Positions 18,663-27,178 of a stretch of DNA of 64,000 nucleotides are shown here, piece after piece. The number at the start of each line of letters is the position of its first letter. The first letter of the stretch is position 1. Below the pieces are notes generated by a model that did not search any database, had not been told where the DNA came from, and worked only from the letters and a program-made list of their open reading frames with translations. This stretch comes from CAVXTT01 sp963764685 (GTDB taxonomy: Bacteria > Bacteroidota > Ignavibacteria > Ignavibacteriales > Ignavibacteriaceae): positions 1 through 64,000 of the forward strand of contig CAVXTT010000027.1 of the NCBI GenBank assembly GCA_963764685.1, given 5' to 3'. Made by a program: the position numbers and the translations under genes.

Positions 18663-20291
18663 CTACATCCTATCAGGAGCATTTACCCCAAGAATGGAAA
18701 GACCATTTTTAATGACGATCTTTGTGCTGACTGCAAGGGCAGTTCGAGCTTCCGCCAGATCTCTGGGTGAGCCCAGTATCCTGCAGAATGTATAAAACTT
18801 ATGGAATGCTGCCGCGAGCTCTTCCAGGTATGTACATATCCTGTGGGTTTCAAAGAATTTTGCACTAAGCAATATTTCTTCTTCAAATTCATTAAGCTTC
18901 TTTAACAGCTGCTGCTCTTCATCTGTATCAAGCAGGTTCAGATCCTTTGTAGAAGGTTTCAGTTCTTCCTTTTCAATCATCCTTAGTATTGAGCAGATCC
19001 TTGCGTGAGCGTACTGCAGGTAGAATACAGGATTTTCATCAGTCTGTTTCTTTGCCAGCGCAAGATCAAAATTCATATGGGAGGTAATGTTCCTCATATT
19101 AAAAAAATACCTTACAACATCACTTCCCGCTTCATCAATAAGCTGATCCAGGGTAATATAATTTGCCTTCCTGGTGGACATTTTTACGATTTCACCATTC
19201 TCTGTAATTGTAACAAACTGGTGGATCAGTACTTTAATTTTATCGGGATCGTAGCCTAGAGCTTTTAATCCAGCAAGGACATCTGGAAATGTAGCATTAT
19301 GATCGGAGCCGAAGATATCGACCATAAGATCATATCCCCTGTTGAACTTTGTAATATGATATGCTATATCGGGCAGACGGTAGGTCGGTTCTCCGGTTGA
19401 TTTAATAATTACTTTGTCCTGCTGATTTCCCAGCTCGGATAATTTAAGCCAGATTGCTCCATCCTTTTCGTATGACAGCTTTTTTGATTCATAATCTTTA
19501 ATGATATCATTTATTTTCCCCTCCTCATATAATGTATTCTCATTATAAAATATCTTATGCCTGATACCGAGTCGTTCGAGAGTGCCCCTTATATCGGCAA
19601 ATATTTCAGTCTCTGCAGCCTGCTTAAAGATTCCCTCAGGTGACTCATTCTTTAAAGTATCTCCATGTTTATCGAATAGTTTCCCGGCAATAGCTTTAAT
19701 GTATTCTCCCTGGTAATAATCCTCAGGAAAGCTGACCGTTTCACCTGTAAGTTCAAGGTATCTCTGCTTAACTGAATCACCTAATACGCGCATCTGCCTG
19801 CCGGCATTATTGAAATAATATTCCCTGTCTACCTGATAACCTGTCCACTCCAGCATATTAGCAATGGTATCACCATATACGGCATTTCTGCCGTGCCCTA
19901 CGGTTAATGGCCCGGTAGGATTGGCAGAGACAAATTCAACATTGGCTTTTTTTCCTTTATGGGTATCCGATCTGCCGAATGAATCTTTCTCTTCGAGTAT
20001 CCTTCCAATGATCCTGGCGGTAAATAATGGTGTAAAGAAGAAATTTATAAAGCCGGGACCTGCTATTTCTATTTTATTTATGAAAGCGGGATCATACTTA
20101 AGATTTGAAATTATCTCTTCCGCGATGCTTCTCGGATTCTTCTTAAGTTCCTTTGTCAGCAGCATAGCGATATTGGTCGAGAGATCCCCCTGTGCTTTTA
20201 TTTTCGGAACATCAAATGTAAAGTTAAGGTTTTGCAGGTATGGAAGCTTTGAAGCTGCCTCTTCAAAGACTTTATGTAAATAATTTTTCAA
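18663..20291 (-). CDS. argS: Arginyl-tRNA synthetase
   Basis: Class I aminoacyl-tRNA synthetase charging tRNA-Arg, 542 residues, full length. The ANPTGPLTVGHGRN segment (about 123-136) holds the HIGH-type signature, and VKMSTRKANYITLDQL the KMSK-type loop. An N-terminal additional domain and the C-terminal DALR anticodon-binding domain are present. It follows rsfS by 9 bases. Confidence 0.97.
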   Translation of the reverse strand: MKNYLHKVFEEAASKLPYLQNLNFTFDVPKIKAQGDLSTNIAMLLTKELKKNPRSIAEEIISNLKYDPAFINKIEIAGPGFINFFFTPLFTARIIGRILEEKDSFGRSDTHKGKKANVEFVSANPTGPLTVGHGRNAVYGDTIANMLEWTGYQVDREYYFNNAGRQMRVLGDSVKQRYLELTGETVSFPEDYYQGEYIKAIAGKLFDKHGDTLKNESPEGIFKQAAETEIFADIRGTLERLGIRHKIFYNENTLYEEGKINDIIKDYESKKLSYEKDGAIWLKLSELGNQQDKVIIKSTGEPTYRLPDIAYHITKFNRGYDLMVDIFGSDHNATFPDVLAGLKALGYDPDKIKVLIHQFVTITENGEIVKMSTRKANYITLDQLIDEAGSDVVRYFFNMRNITSHMNFDLALAKKQTDENPVFYLQYAHARICSILRMIEKEELKPSTKDLNLLDTDEEQQLLKKLNEFEEEILLSAKFFETHRICTYLEELAAAFHKFYTFCRILGSPRDLAEARTALAVSTKIVIKNGLSILGVNAPDRM

Positions 20292-20300
20292 CTCGGTTCT

Positions 20301-20717
20301 TTATTTCCCGGTAGTTCTTGCTTTTTTGCGGGCAGGCTTATTATCTACGGCTTTCTCGGTTGCCTTAAGCAGCGGATCTACAGCTTCTACCAGAGGTGCA
20401 TCACCCCAGAGTTTCTCGAGATTATAGAACTGGCGTGCATCCTTTTTAAAGATATGGACAACAACATCAACATAATCCATAAGCACCCAGTTCAATGCTT
20501 TGAGCCCCTCTCTATGCCAGTTCTTAATTCCCTCTTCCCTTAGGGTTTTATCAATCTCATCGGATATTGATTTTACCTGGACATCGGAATCTGCACTGCA
20601 TATAATGAAATAATCTGAAATGGTAGTGAGATTCCGTAAGTCAAGGATCTTTACATCATATCCTTTTTTACTGAAAATAAGTTCTGCAATTTTTTCTGCC
20701 AGATCTTTTGAAGTCAA
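20301..20717 (-). CDS. rsfS: Ribosomal silencing factor RsfS
   Basis: 138 residues. Binds ribosomal protein uL14 and blocks joining of the subunits when nutrients are short. Family features are ISDYFIICSADSDVQVKSI, GLKALNWVLMDYVDVVVHIF and FYNLEKLWGDA. A basic tail of about 25 residues (KPARKKARTTGK) extends beyond the core domain. Confidence 0.95.
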   Translation of the reverse strand: MTSKDLAEKIAELIFSKKGYDVKILDLRNLTTISDYFIICSADSDVQVKSISDEIDKTLREEGIKNWHREGLKALNWVLMDYVDVVVHIFKKDARQFYNLEKLWGDAPLVEAVDPLLKATEKAVDNKPARKKARTTGK

Positions 20718-20727
20718 CTGTGCTCCC

Positions 20728-21198
20728 TCATTTATATGGTTTTAGTTTTATATAGTCTTTACCGATTACCAGTGATACATCGAGAAAGTAATCGTTATTT
20801 TTTTGCTGTATAATGTTTGATTTATCAATGCCCAGGAAGTGTGCTACCTTTTCAGCATTGGCTCTGTTGCCTGTCCTGTCGATTACAAGAGTATTGCTTA
20901 TATCAAATGAAATATAATTACCTGTCTGCACTACATCAAAATTGTTGCCCCTAAGATATTCAGTAAATTTATCTGCTACTCCGGAGGAGCCGCATCCGTT
21001 CAATACCTCCATCTGGATGATCCTTGCAGGCTTATCTGTCTGCTGGACTTCCATCTTCCCGCCAGAGGTAAACTTTATAACAAGAGAATAAACTAAAAAA
21101 ATTACAACTATGCTCAAAAGAAAAATTAGAGCATTAAGTAAATGGGAAGATAACGGAGTTTTCTTTTTAGGCGGCTTTGTTGAAGAATTCTCTTTCAC
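20728..21198 (-). CDS. LytR_C domain membrane protein
   Basis: 156 residues: a short basic cytoplasmic segment, one membrane helix (about 22-44), then a LytR C-terminal-type domain with IQMEVLNGCGSSGVADKF, LRGNNFDVVQTGNY and SLVIGKDYIKLKPY. Such domains occur alone or after LytR-CpsA-Psr domains in envelope proteins. It begins the run LytR_C, rsfS, argS on the minus strand. Confidence 0.85.
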   Translation of the reverse strand: MKENSSTKPPKKKTPLSSHLLNALIFLLSIVVIFLVYSLVIKFTSGGKMEVQQTDKPARIIQMEVLNGCGSSGVADKFTEYLRGNNFDVVQTGNYISFDISNTLVIDRTGNRANAEKVAHFLGIDKSNIIQQKNNDYFLDVSLVIGKDYIKLKPYK

Positions 21199-21217
21199 TT
21201 AGAGGCTTTTCTGTTCA

Positions 21218-21719
21218 TTACCAGACAAACGGTCTATTATCATCATAGAACAGATCATTGTAGTAACCTCCGCCGTAGCCCCAGGGACGGTAATAATTAT
21301 ATGGAAGATTCCTGTACTGCAGTGAAACAGAAAAATTATCCCACGGCTTATAGTTTATTTCAGCTTTGGAAAGATAAATTCCGGAAATATTACTCTGAAA
21401 ATCCTTGCCTAATGTACTGTACGGAGAATGAACTATGCTTGCATCAACCTGGACATTTAAGTTGCTCGACAAGCCTTAGGAACATACTATTAGTATACAT
21501 GCCAACAGCAAGCCCCTCACCTCCGAAAGCCGAGTAAGAGAGACTGATAAGAGTGTCTCATAAAAAAAGTATCAGAGTTAAGGAAACCGAATAATGAAGA
21601 AGACGAGGAGGTGTTATTAATAACTCCGTCTTTAACTGTAGATGTAGGAAAGCCAGGGTCCTTGTATTGTGCAAGGCTTAGGCCGTAAAAATAAGTGATA
21701 TAAATAATAATTTCTTCAT
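21218..21719 (-). CDS. Small exported beta-rich protein, frame broken
   Basis: The open frame 21218-21472 is the C-terminal half (SSNLNVQVDASIVHSPYS ... WGYGGGYYNDLFYDDNRPF). Reading upstream on the minus strand, an ATG at 21719 starts a signal peptide (MKKLLFISLIF), and other frames give SLAQYKDPGFPTSTVKDGV, DTFFMRHSYQ and AFGGEGLAVGMYTNSMFLRL. Joined with three or so frame changes, this is a protein of about 165 residues. The mature part looks like short outer-membrane beta strands and a Gly/Tyr-rich tail. Function unknown. Confidence 0.6.
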
Positions 21720-21785
21720 ACTAACTGTTTTAAGACCTGCCGCATTATAAAAATTATTTGAAGTAAAATCAATGAATTCAAAAAT

Positions 21786-22142
21786 CTATATTACCTTGGA
21801 AACCTTGTTGTTCTTATCTACAAGCACAATCTTCGGTTTATGTTTCTTTGCCTCGTCACCGGACATTTGTGTATAAGTTATAATGATCACCTCATCTCCC
21901 ACACTTCCAAGCCGTGCGGCGGGACCATTCAGGCATACCATACCGCTTCCGGAAGGTCCTTCCAGTGCATACGTTTCAAGACGGCTTCCATTGTTGACAT
22001 TTACCACCTGGACTTTTTCAAATGGGAGAATATCCGCTGTTTTCAATAGTTCCGAATCAACCGTAATGCTGCCTTCATAATATAATTCAGCCATTGTTAC
22101 AGTAGCACGGTGAATCTTGGATTTGAACATTTCGCGGATCAT
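21786..22142 (-). CDS. panD: Aspartate 1-decarboxylase
   Basis: Makes beta-alanine from aspartate for pantothenate and CoA synthesis. 118 residues. The pro-enzyme self-cleaves between G24 and S25 (YYEGSITVD) to form its pyruvoyl cofactor. LNGPAARLGSVGDEVIIITY is the conserved core. Confidence 0.97.
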   Translation of the reverse strand: MIREMFKSKIHRATVTMAELYYEGSITVDSELLKTADILPFEKVQVVNVNNGSRLETYALEGPSGSGMVCLNGPAARLGSVGDEVIIITYTQMSGDEAKKHKPKIVLVDKNNKVSKVI

Positions 22143-22239
22143 ATTAAATCGTTATTTTTTTCAATGTTAAATATTATTGTTTTTTTCAATATTTACAAGG
22201 TAATGTAGCTTTTCAGATCTCCTGGTCAAAATCATCTAA

Positions 22240-22818
22240 ATGAGTAAAAAACAAAGAATACTGGTTATCGACAACTATGATTCCTTCACTTTCAACCTGG
22301 TTCAGCTTCTGGGGATGAGCGGGCAGGATATTATTGTATATAAAAATGATGAGCTGACCGGTCGAAAAATTATGTCCTTAAAAGCTGATAAAATCCTTAT
22401 CTCCCCCGGTCCCGGCAGACCGGAAGATTCCAGTGCGAGTCTTACTGCAATTGAAAAGTTCTATACTAAAATACCCATCCTTGGTGTATGTCTCGGGCAC
22501 CAGGCAATAGGTGTAGTTATGGGATGTAAAGTTGTTAAAGCACCTGAACCGGTACACGGTAAGACTTCTTTTATCTATCACGACGGGAAAAGAATCTTCA
22601 GGTTAGTGAAATCACCATTTAAGGCAACCAGATATCACTCCCTTCTTGTAGAGAAACGCTCCATTACGCCGGAACTGGAAATCTCAGCAGAGACAGAAGA
22701 AGGCTTAATAATGGGAATGCGCCACAAGAATTACCCCCTGGAAGGTATACAATTTCACCCGGAATCTATATTAACAACTCTGGGTGAAAAGATTATCAGG
22801 AACTGGCTGGAGGAATAA
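22240..22818 (+). CDS. pabA: Aminodeoxychorismate/anthranilate synthase glutamine amidotransferase
   Basis: 192-residue class I glutamine amidotransferase subunit that supplies ammonia for p-aminobenzoate (folate) or anthranilate (tryptophan). DNYDSFTFNLVQ, the nucleophile C84 in GVCLGHQ, and H173/E175 in QFHPES complete the catalytic triad. No partner synthase gene is adjacent, so TrpG and PabA cannot be told apart; a dual role is common when the gene stands alone. Confidence 0.9.
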   Translation: MSKKQRILVIDNYDSFTFNLVQLLGMSGQDIIVYKNDELTGRKIMSLKADKILISPGPGRPEDSSASLTAIEKFYTKIPILGVCLGHQAIGVVMGCKVVKAPEPVHGKTSFIYHDGKRIFRLVKSPFKATRYHSLLVEKRSITPELEISAETEEGLIMGMRHKNYPLEGIQFHPESILTTLGEKIIRNWLEE

Positions 22819-22820
22819 AT

Positions 22821-22921
22821 TGGTACGATAGTACGATGGTACGATATTACCAGGCTTGTCTGCCGCGGGTATTATGGTATAGTCATTTTTTGATTATTCT
22901 TTTAGCCAGGAACTAAGAACT
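22821..22921. repeat. Short dispersed repeat fragments
   Basis: Between pabA and ridA: GGTACGAT repeats three times (GTACGAT at roughly 8-bp spacing, 22821-22846), then CCAGGAACTAAGAACT at about 22905-22920, which matches the arm of the inverted repeat at 44703-44730. Both look like remnants of dispersed elements. Confidence 0.5.
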
Positions 22922-23378
22922 ACTTTCTAACCGATACTACCATTTCAACTTCTACTGGTGCATTCCTTGGAAGTCCGTTTACTCCTACAGCGCTTCTGGC
23001 GTGCTTACCGGCCTCTCCAAAAATATTTACTATGAACTCCGAGGCGCCATTAGCTATCTCAGGCTGATTGCCAAATCCGTCAATATTATTAACAAAAACA
23101 GTAAGCTTAACTACCTGCTCGATTTTATTAAGATCTCCTGTGATTCCTTTTATAACACTCAGGCAATTCAGAGCTGCAATCTCGGCTGCTTTTCTCCCCT
23201 CCGCTTCCGAAACATCCTTTCCAACTTTGCCCTTGAATCTAAGCTCTCCGTCCTGGAAAGGCAGCTGTCCTGCTGTAAATATATAATTACCGGATTGTTT
23301 AGCAGGGACGTAGGCCGCCAGAGGTTTGGGTGCTGTCGGCACCTTATAGCCGAGTTCCTGTATCTTATCTTCTACCAT
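22920..23378 (-). CDS. ridA: RidA family protein (YjgF/YER057c/UK114)
   Basis: Enamine/imine deaminase family, protecting against reactive 2-aminoacrylate, about 152 residues. The open frame extends to 23468, but the ATG at 23378 has GGAGAAAA before it and gives the usual length; the longer version would overlap mazG. Features are YIFTAGQLPFQDGELRF, VVKLTVFVNNIDGF and GKHARSAVGVNGLPRNAPVE with the substrate-binding Arg. It is divergent from mazG. Confidence 0.93.
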   Translation of the reverse strand: MVEDKIQELGYKVPTAPKPLAAYVPAKQSGNYIFTAGQLPFQDGELRFKGKVGKDVSEAEGRKAAEIAALNCLSVIKGITGDLNKIEQVVKLTVFVNNIDGFGNQPEIANGASEFIVNIFGEAGKHARSAVGVNGLPRNAPVEVEMVVSVRK

Positions 23379-23454
23379 TGTTTTCTCCTTTTTATGCCGT
23401 AATTTTAAGTTTAATATCTTTATAAAACCGAACCCAAAACTAAGGAATAAACGA

Positions 23455-24225
23455 ATGATTGAAAACAATTTTAAGGAATTGGTTGATATAGTTAAGCTGC
23501 TGAGAGTGGAATGTCCGTGGGACCGTGAACAGACGCACGATTCGATTAAATCAAATACAATTGAAGAAGCTTACGAAGTTATTGAAGCGATTGACAGAAA
23601 AGATTATGATGAGCTAAAGAAAGAACTGGGCGACCTGCTGCTGCACGTTTTATTCCATACTGAAATTGCTGAAGGAAATAAGAAATTTGATCTCAATGAA
23701 GTCATAAATGAAATTAAGGAAAAACTTATCAGGAGACATCCTCATGTATTCGGAGATGTTCAGGTAACAAGCGCTGCGCACGTCAAAAAGAACTGGGAAA
23801 CAATTAAGCTTAAGGAAGGCAGAAATTCCATTCTTGAAGGAGTACCGGAAACCCTGCCATCGCTTCAAAGAGCTTACCGGCTTCAGGAAAAAGCATCCAA
23901 AATAGGGTTCGACTGGGAAAAGAAAGAGGATGTATGGAAAAAAGTTATTGAAGAAATTGAAGAAGTACACGCTTCGGAAAGAACAGGAACAAAGAAAGAA
24001 CTTGAGGGGGAATTCGGTGATCTCTTTTTTGCAATGGTCAATTATGCCAGGTTTTTAGGTGTTAATCCTGAAGATGCCTTGCGTATCACAAACAGAAAAT
24101 TCATTACAAGATTTAATTTTGTTGAGAAGAGAATCCTGGAATCGGGGAAAGAATTAAATCAGTCCACACTTGCCGAAATGGATATATACTGGGAGGAAAG
24201 TAAACGTCTGGAGAAGAAGGAATAA
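23455..24225 (+). CDS. mazG: Nucleoside triphosphate pyrophosphohydrolase MazG
   Basis: 256 residues with two MazG domains. Hydrolyses NTPs to NMP and pyrophosphate, a house-cleaning role. The first domain has ECPWDREQTHDSI, EEAYEVIEAI and ELGDLLLHVLFHTEIA; the second has EEIEEVHAS and EFGDLFFAMVNYARFLG, both with Glu/Asp sets for Mg. Its stop codon directly abuts the phoH stop codon on the other strand (24225/24226). Confidence 0.96.
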   Translation: MIENNFKELVDIVKLLRVECPWDREQTHDSIKSNTIEEAYEVIEAIDRKDYDELKKELGDLLLHVLFHTEIAEGNKKFDLNEVINEIKEKLIRRHPHVFGDVQVTSAAHVKKNWETIKLKEGRNSILEGVPETLPSLQRAYRLQEKASKIGFDWEKKEDVWKKVIEEIEEVHASERTGTKKELEGEFGDLFFAMVNYARFLGVNPEDALRITNRKFITRFNFVEKRILESGKELNQSTLAEMDIYWEESKRLEKKE

Positions 24226-25188
24226 TTATTTAGGCTTAGTATCCTGGAATTTTTCGTAAGCGTTAATTATATCCTTAACAAGCTTATGTCTTACAACATC
24301 TGATTTTTCAAAGTAAACAAAACCTACACCCTCAATTCCATTCAGAATGTCCTTTGCCTGAACCAGTCCGCTTGTTGTCTTGCTCGGAAGGTCAATTTGG
24401 GTAATATCTCCCGTGATAATGGATTTGGAATTAACCCCAAGTCTTGTAAGGAACATCTTCATCTGCACATCGGTAGCATTTTGTGCTTCATCAAGTATGA
24501 CAAATGCATTATTAAGTGTACGTCCCCTCATATAAGCCAGCGGCACAATCTCAATTATCCTTTTTTCCATATAGGTCTTTAATTTTTCCGAAGGGATCAT
24601 ATCATCGAGTGAATCATAAAGCGGACGGAGATAAGGATCTATCTTCTCCCTGAAATCGCCCGGAAGGAAGCCAAGACTTTCACCTGCCTCAACTGCCGGA
24701 CGCGCAAGAATTATTTTATTCACTATTCCTTTTTTTAATGCTGATACTGCAAGAGCTACGGCAAGATAGGTTTTTCCTGTACCGGCAGGACCTATCGCAA
24801 AACATATATCATTTTTCACTGCAGTCTGCAGATAATTCTGCTGTCCGGCAGTCTTTGCCTTAATGACATCATTTTTAGTATAAAGGACAATGGAATCGTA
24901 CTCTTTATCACTGATAATTTCTTTCCCTTCAACAGTCAGGTCGAGTATTGTCCCTATATCCGACTGATTAAGGGAACCCGTGGTGTTCAGCACATAAACC
25001 ATTTCCTTGATTATCTTCTCAATTGCCTCGGTTTCTTCCAATACACCTTTGATTATAACATTTTCTCCCCTTACAGTAATGGAAGCATTAAACTTATCTT
25101 CAACCATTTTAATATTGGCATCATTCATTCCCAGGAGGGATAACATATCAACATTGTCAAGTGTCATTCTTTTTTCTACTGCGGTCAT
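24226..25188 (-). CDS. phoH: PhoH family ATPase
   Basis: 320 residues. An N-terminal KH-like part (about 20-70) precedes the P-loop ATPase domain with GPAGTGKT at 133-140 and the Walker B VILDEAQNA; this layout is the PhoH/YbeZ type, linked to RNA or ribosome metabolism together with YbeY. ARPAVEAGESLGFLPGD is a family mark. A second ATG at residue 8 is possible as start. Confidence 0.93.
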   Translation of the reverse strand: MTAVEKRMTLDNVDMLSLLGMNDANIKMVEDKFNASITVRGENVIIKGVLEETEAIEKIIKEMVYVLNTTGSLNQSDIGTILDLTVEGKEIISDKEYDSIVLYTKNDVIKAKTAGQQNYLQTAVKNDICFAIGPAGTGKTYLAVALAVSALKKGIVNKIILARPAVEAGESLGFLPGDFREKIDPYLRPLYDSLDDMIPSEKLKTYMEKRIIEIVPLAYMRGRTLNNAFVILDEAQNATDVQMKMFLTRLGVNSKSIITGDITQIDLPSKTTSGLVQAKDILNGIEGVGFVYFEKSDVVRHKLVKDIINAYEKFQDTKPK

Positions 25189-25210
25189 ATTCCTCTATTT
25201 TAAAATATAA

Positions 25211-25241
25211 AAAGCTCTTACCCAAAAGGGATAAGAGCTTT
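25211..25241 (-). terminator. Terminator of the LysM gene
   Basis: AAGCTCTTA..CCC, loop AAAA, GGG..ATAAGAGCTT, followed on the minus strand by a T-rich run. It lies just past the minus-strand LysM gene. Confidence 0.75.
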
Positions 25242-25267
25242 CAAAATTAGAAAATTAAACCTGTCAA

Positions 25268-25951
25268 TTATTGAACTGGAGCAGGTTTATAATTTGCTCT
25301 GAGTTTTTCGTATTTAGCTTTTTCTTCTTCTGTAAGATTTGGAATCTTGAATATCTGGTTGGGATAAATTAAATCAGGGTTTTTAATCTGATCTCTGTTA
25401 GCCCTGTAGATATTCGGCCATGCGAAACCGTTACCATAATGTTCTGGTCTTCTTGCGATAAACCAGAGGCAATCGCCGCTAACAACGGTATAGGATTTTT
25501 CGGTTGGTTCTTCAACCCAGCTATCCATACTCTTTTGCATCTGATTATGAACTTTATCGAAAAATTCAGGAAGTGCACTTATTTTGTTCATCTTTAAAGC
25601 ATCGAGATCTTTCTGTCTGTCTGCTTTCGGTCCTTCTTTCCTTCTAACTTTTCCATCAAGCTCATTAACTGCTTTTCTGAAATTATCAACGTCAGCTTTT
25701 GTTGCACCGACCATCTGATATAATTCATTCATACAGTCGTCATAGCTTTGAAGCTGTGTATTTTTAAGATTATCGACATCGGTCTGGAGAGTATTGACTT
25801 CCTGCTGCAGGCTTTCCTGTCTGTCTCTCAAACGTGCCATTTCTGCTTCCCATTCCTCTTCTGTCATTTCCTTCTCTTCCTGAGCAATAATATTTACTGA
25901 GAGAAAGAGCAAAAGAGAAAGAACACCTATTAAAAATTTATAAAATTTCAT
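25268..25951 (-). CDS. Exported coiled-coil protein with C-terminal LysM domain
   Basis: About 227 residues. The ATG at 25951, after GGAGGAAAA, starts a signal peptide (KFYKFLIGVLSLLLFLSV). The middle is a long heptad-like coiled coil (EEEWEAEMARLRDRQESLQQ region and on). The C-terminal LysM domain (YTVVSGDCLWFIARRPEHYG ... WPNIYRANRDQIKNPDLIYP) binds peptidoglycan. It follows the small lipoprotein by 38 bases; together they may link outer membrane and wall. Confidence 0.88.
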   Translation of the reverse strand: MKFYKFLIGVLSLLLFLSVNIIAQEEKEMTEEEWEAEMARLRDRQESLQQEVNTLQTDVDNLKNTQLQSYDDCMNELYQMVGATKADVDNFRKAVNELDGKVRRKEGPKADRQKDLDALKMNKISALPEFFDKVHNQMQKSMDSWVEEPTEKSYTVVSGDCLWFIARRPEHYGNGFAWPNIYRANRDQIKNPDLIYPNQIFKIPNLTEEEKAKYEKLRANYKPAPVQ

Positions 25952-25989
25952 AAGATTTTCCTCCGAATTCAAATGTTAGTTTTCATTAA

Positions 25990-26265
25990 TTATTTAGGCA
26001 ATTTTTCTAAATTTGCCCTGGTCTCTTCTTTGTCCTTGGCGCACTGCTGAAGTTTTGCATTTCTTTCAGCTACGTCACGTTCAAGGCGTGTTCTTTCCTC
26101 TCTTAAGGAATTGGCCTGCTGCTCAAGAGAACTAACCTGATTTCTCAAAGCATTTAACTCAGCCATTTGAGCTTCGTCTACACCACCGCACCCGCTTATA
26201 AATGCTGAAGCAGCAACAAAAGCAGTAATAAATGCGGTGTTTCTTATGACTTTAGTTATACTCAT
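25990..26265 (-). CDS. Small coiled-coil lipoprotein (Lpp-like)
   Basis: 91 residues. Lipoprotein signal with C26 (FISGCGG), then one helix with heptads (NALRNQVSSLEQQANSLREE and on) to the end. The size and shape resemble murein lipoprotein, but the C-terminus is LEKLPK rather than the Lpp ending, so covalent attachment is only possible. GGAGG lies before the ATG. Upstream 26266-26476 probably holds its promoter. Confidence 0.8.
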   Translation of the reverse strand: MSITKVIRNTAFITAFVAASAFISGCGGVDEAQMAELNALRNQVSSLEQQANSLREERTRLERDVAERNAKLQQCAKDKEETRANLEKLPK

Positions 26266-26476
26266 AATAAGAACCTCCGATAAGTTTAATGTATGATTGT
26301 TTTCTATTATCTAGACTACTAAGATAATTTTTAATTTTGTAATTATAAAATTTACAAAGGCTTACGCGCCTTAGGGTATTTTCAAATGCCCTGCTATATA
26401 ACAAAATTGATATATAAATTCAAGTAACGAACGTCAAAAAAGCTTCTATTTTGTGCTGTTTAGCAATATTTCACTC

Positions 26477-27157
26477 TTAAAGGAGCCTTTTTTCAACAAA
26501 GCTCGTAAAAGTATTACCTGCAATTATTATATGATCAAATACAGGAATATCCAGAATTTTCCCGGCCTCGACTATCTTCCTGGTAATTGCAATATCCTCA
26601 TTGCTAGGTTCAGGATTACCGCTGGGATGATTATGAATAATGATAATACTCGCGCTGCTATAGTCAATAGCCACTTTGAACACTTCTCGCGGATGCACTA
26701 CACTTGAGTTCAGATTTCCGATCGAGATGATCTCGTGCTTAATTATTTTATTTGCTGAACTGAGGCACACGATTATAAATCTTTCTTTTAACTCATCTCT
26801 AAGCAATGGAATATATATATCTGCTATTTCCCTTGGAGATGTGATCTTCCTCTCACTGTAAAATTTTTCTTGCGATTGTATCCTGCGGCTCAGCTCAAAA
26901 ACAGCTACAAGAGTTGCAGCCTTATCCTTTCCTATCCCTCCAATCTTTGTAAGAGAGGCAAAGGATTTTGAAGCAAGCACCGCCAGGTTGCTGTTTTCTT
27001 TGATAATTTCAGTGGATAATGTAATTACTGATTTCCCTTTTGTCCCGGTGCGTAATATGATTGCAAGAAGTTCAGTATCGGTAAGATTTTGTGCACCCCT
27101 TAAAGTTAGTTTTTCTCTCGGCCTGTCCTCCAGAGGCAGGTCCTTTACACCAAGCAT
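26477..27157 (-). CDS. radC: RadC family JAB-domain protein
   Basis: 226 residues. An N-terminal helix-hairpin-helix part (LASKSFASLTKIGGIGKDKA) and a C-terminal JAMM metalloprotease-like domain with HNHPSGNPEPSNEDI and the partner Glu. Often called a DNA repair protein, but its biochemical role is not proven. GGGGAAA precedes the ATG. Confidence 0.95.
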   Translation of the reverse strand: MLGVKDLPLEDRPREKLTLRGAQNLTDTELLAIILRTGTKGKSVITLSTEIIKENSNLAVLASKSFASLTKIGGIGKDKAATLVAVFELSRRIQSQEKFYSERKITSPREIADIYIPLLRDELKERFIIVCLSSANKIIKHEIISIGNLNSSVVHPREVFKVAIDYSSASIIIIHNHPSGNPEPSNEDIAITRKIVEAGKILDIPVFDHIIIAGNTFTSFVEKRLL

Positions 27158-27178
27158 AAGTTTCCCCTTTCTGTTTAT

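Noticed and set aside
24220..24230. Special meaning of the zero-gap mazG/phoH stop codons
   Set aside because: Abutting convergent genes are common and no added structure was seen.
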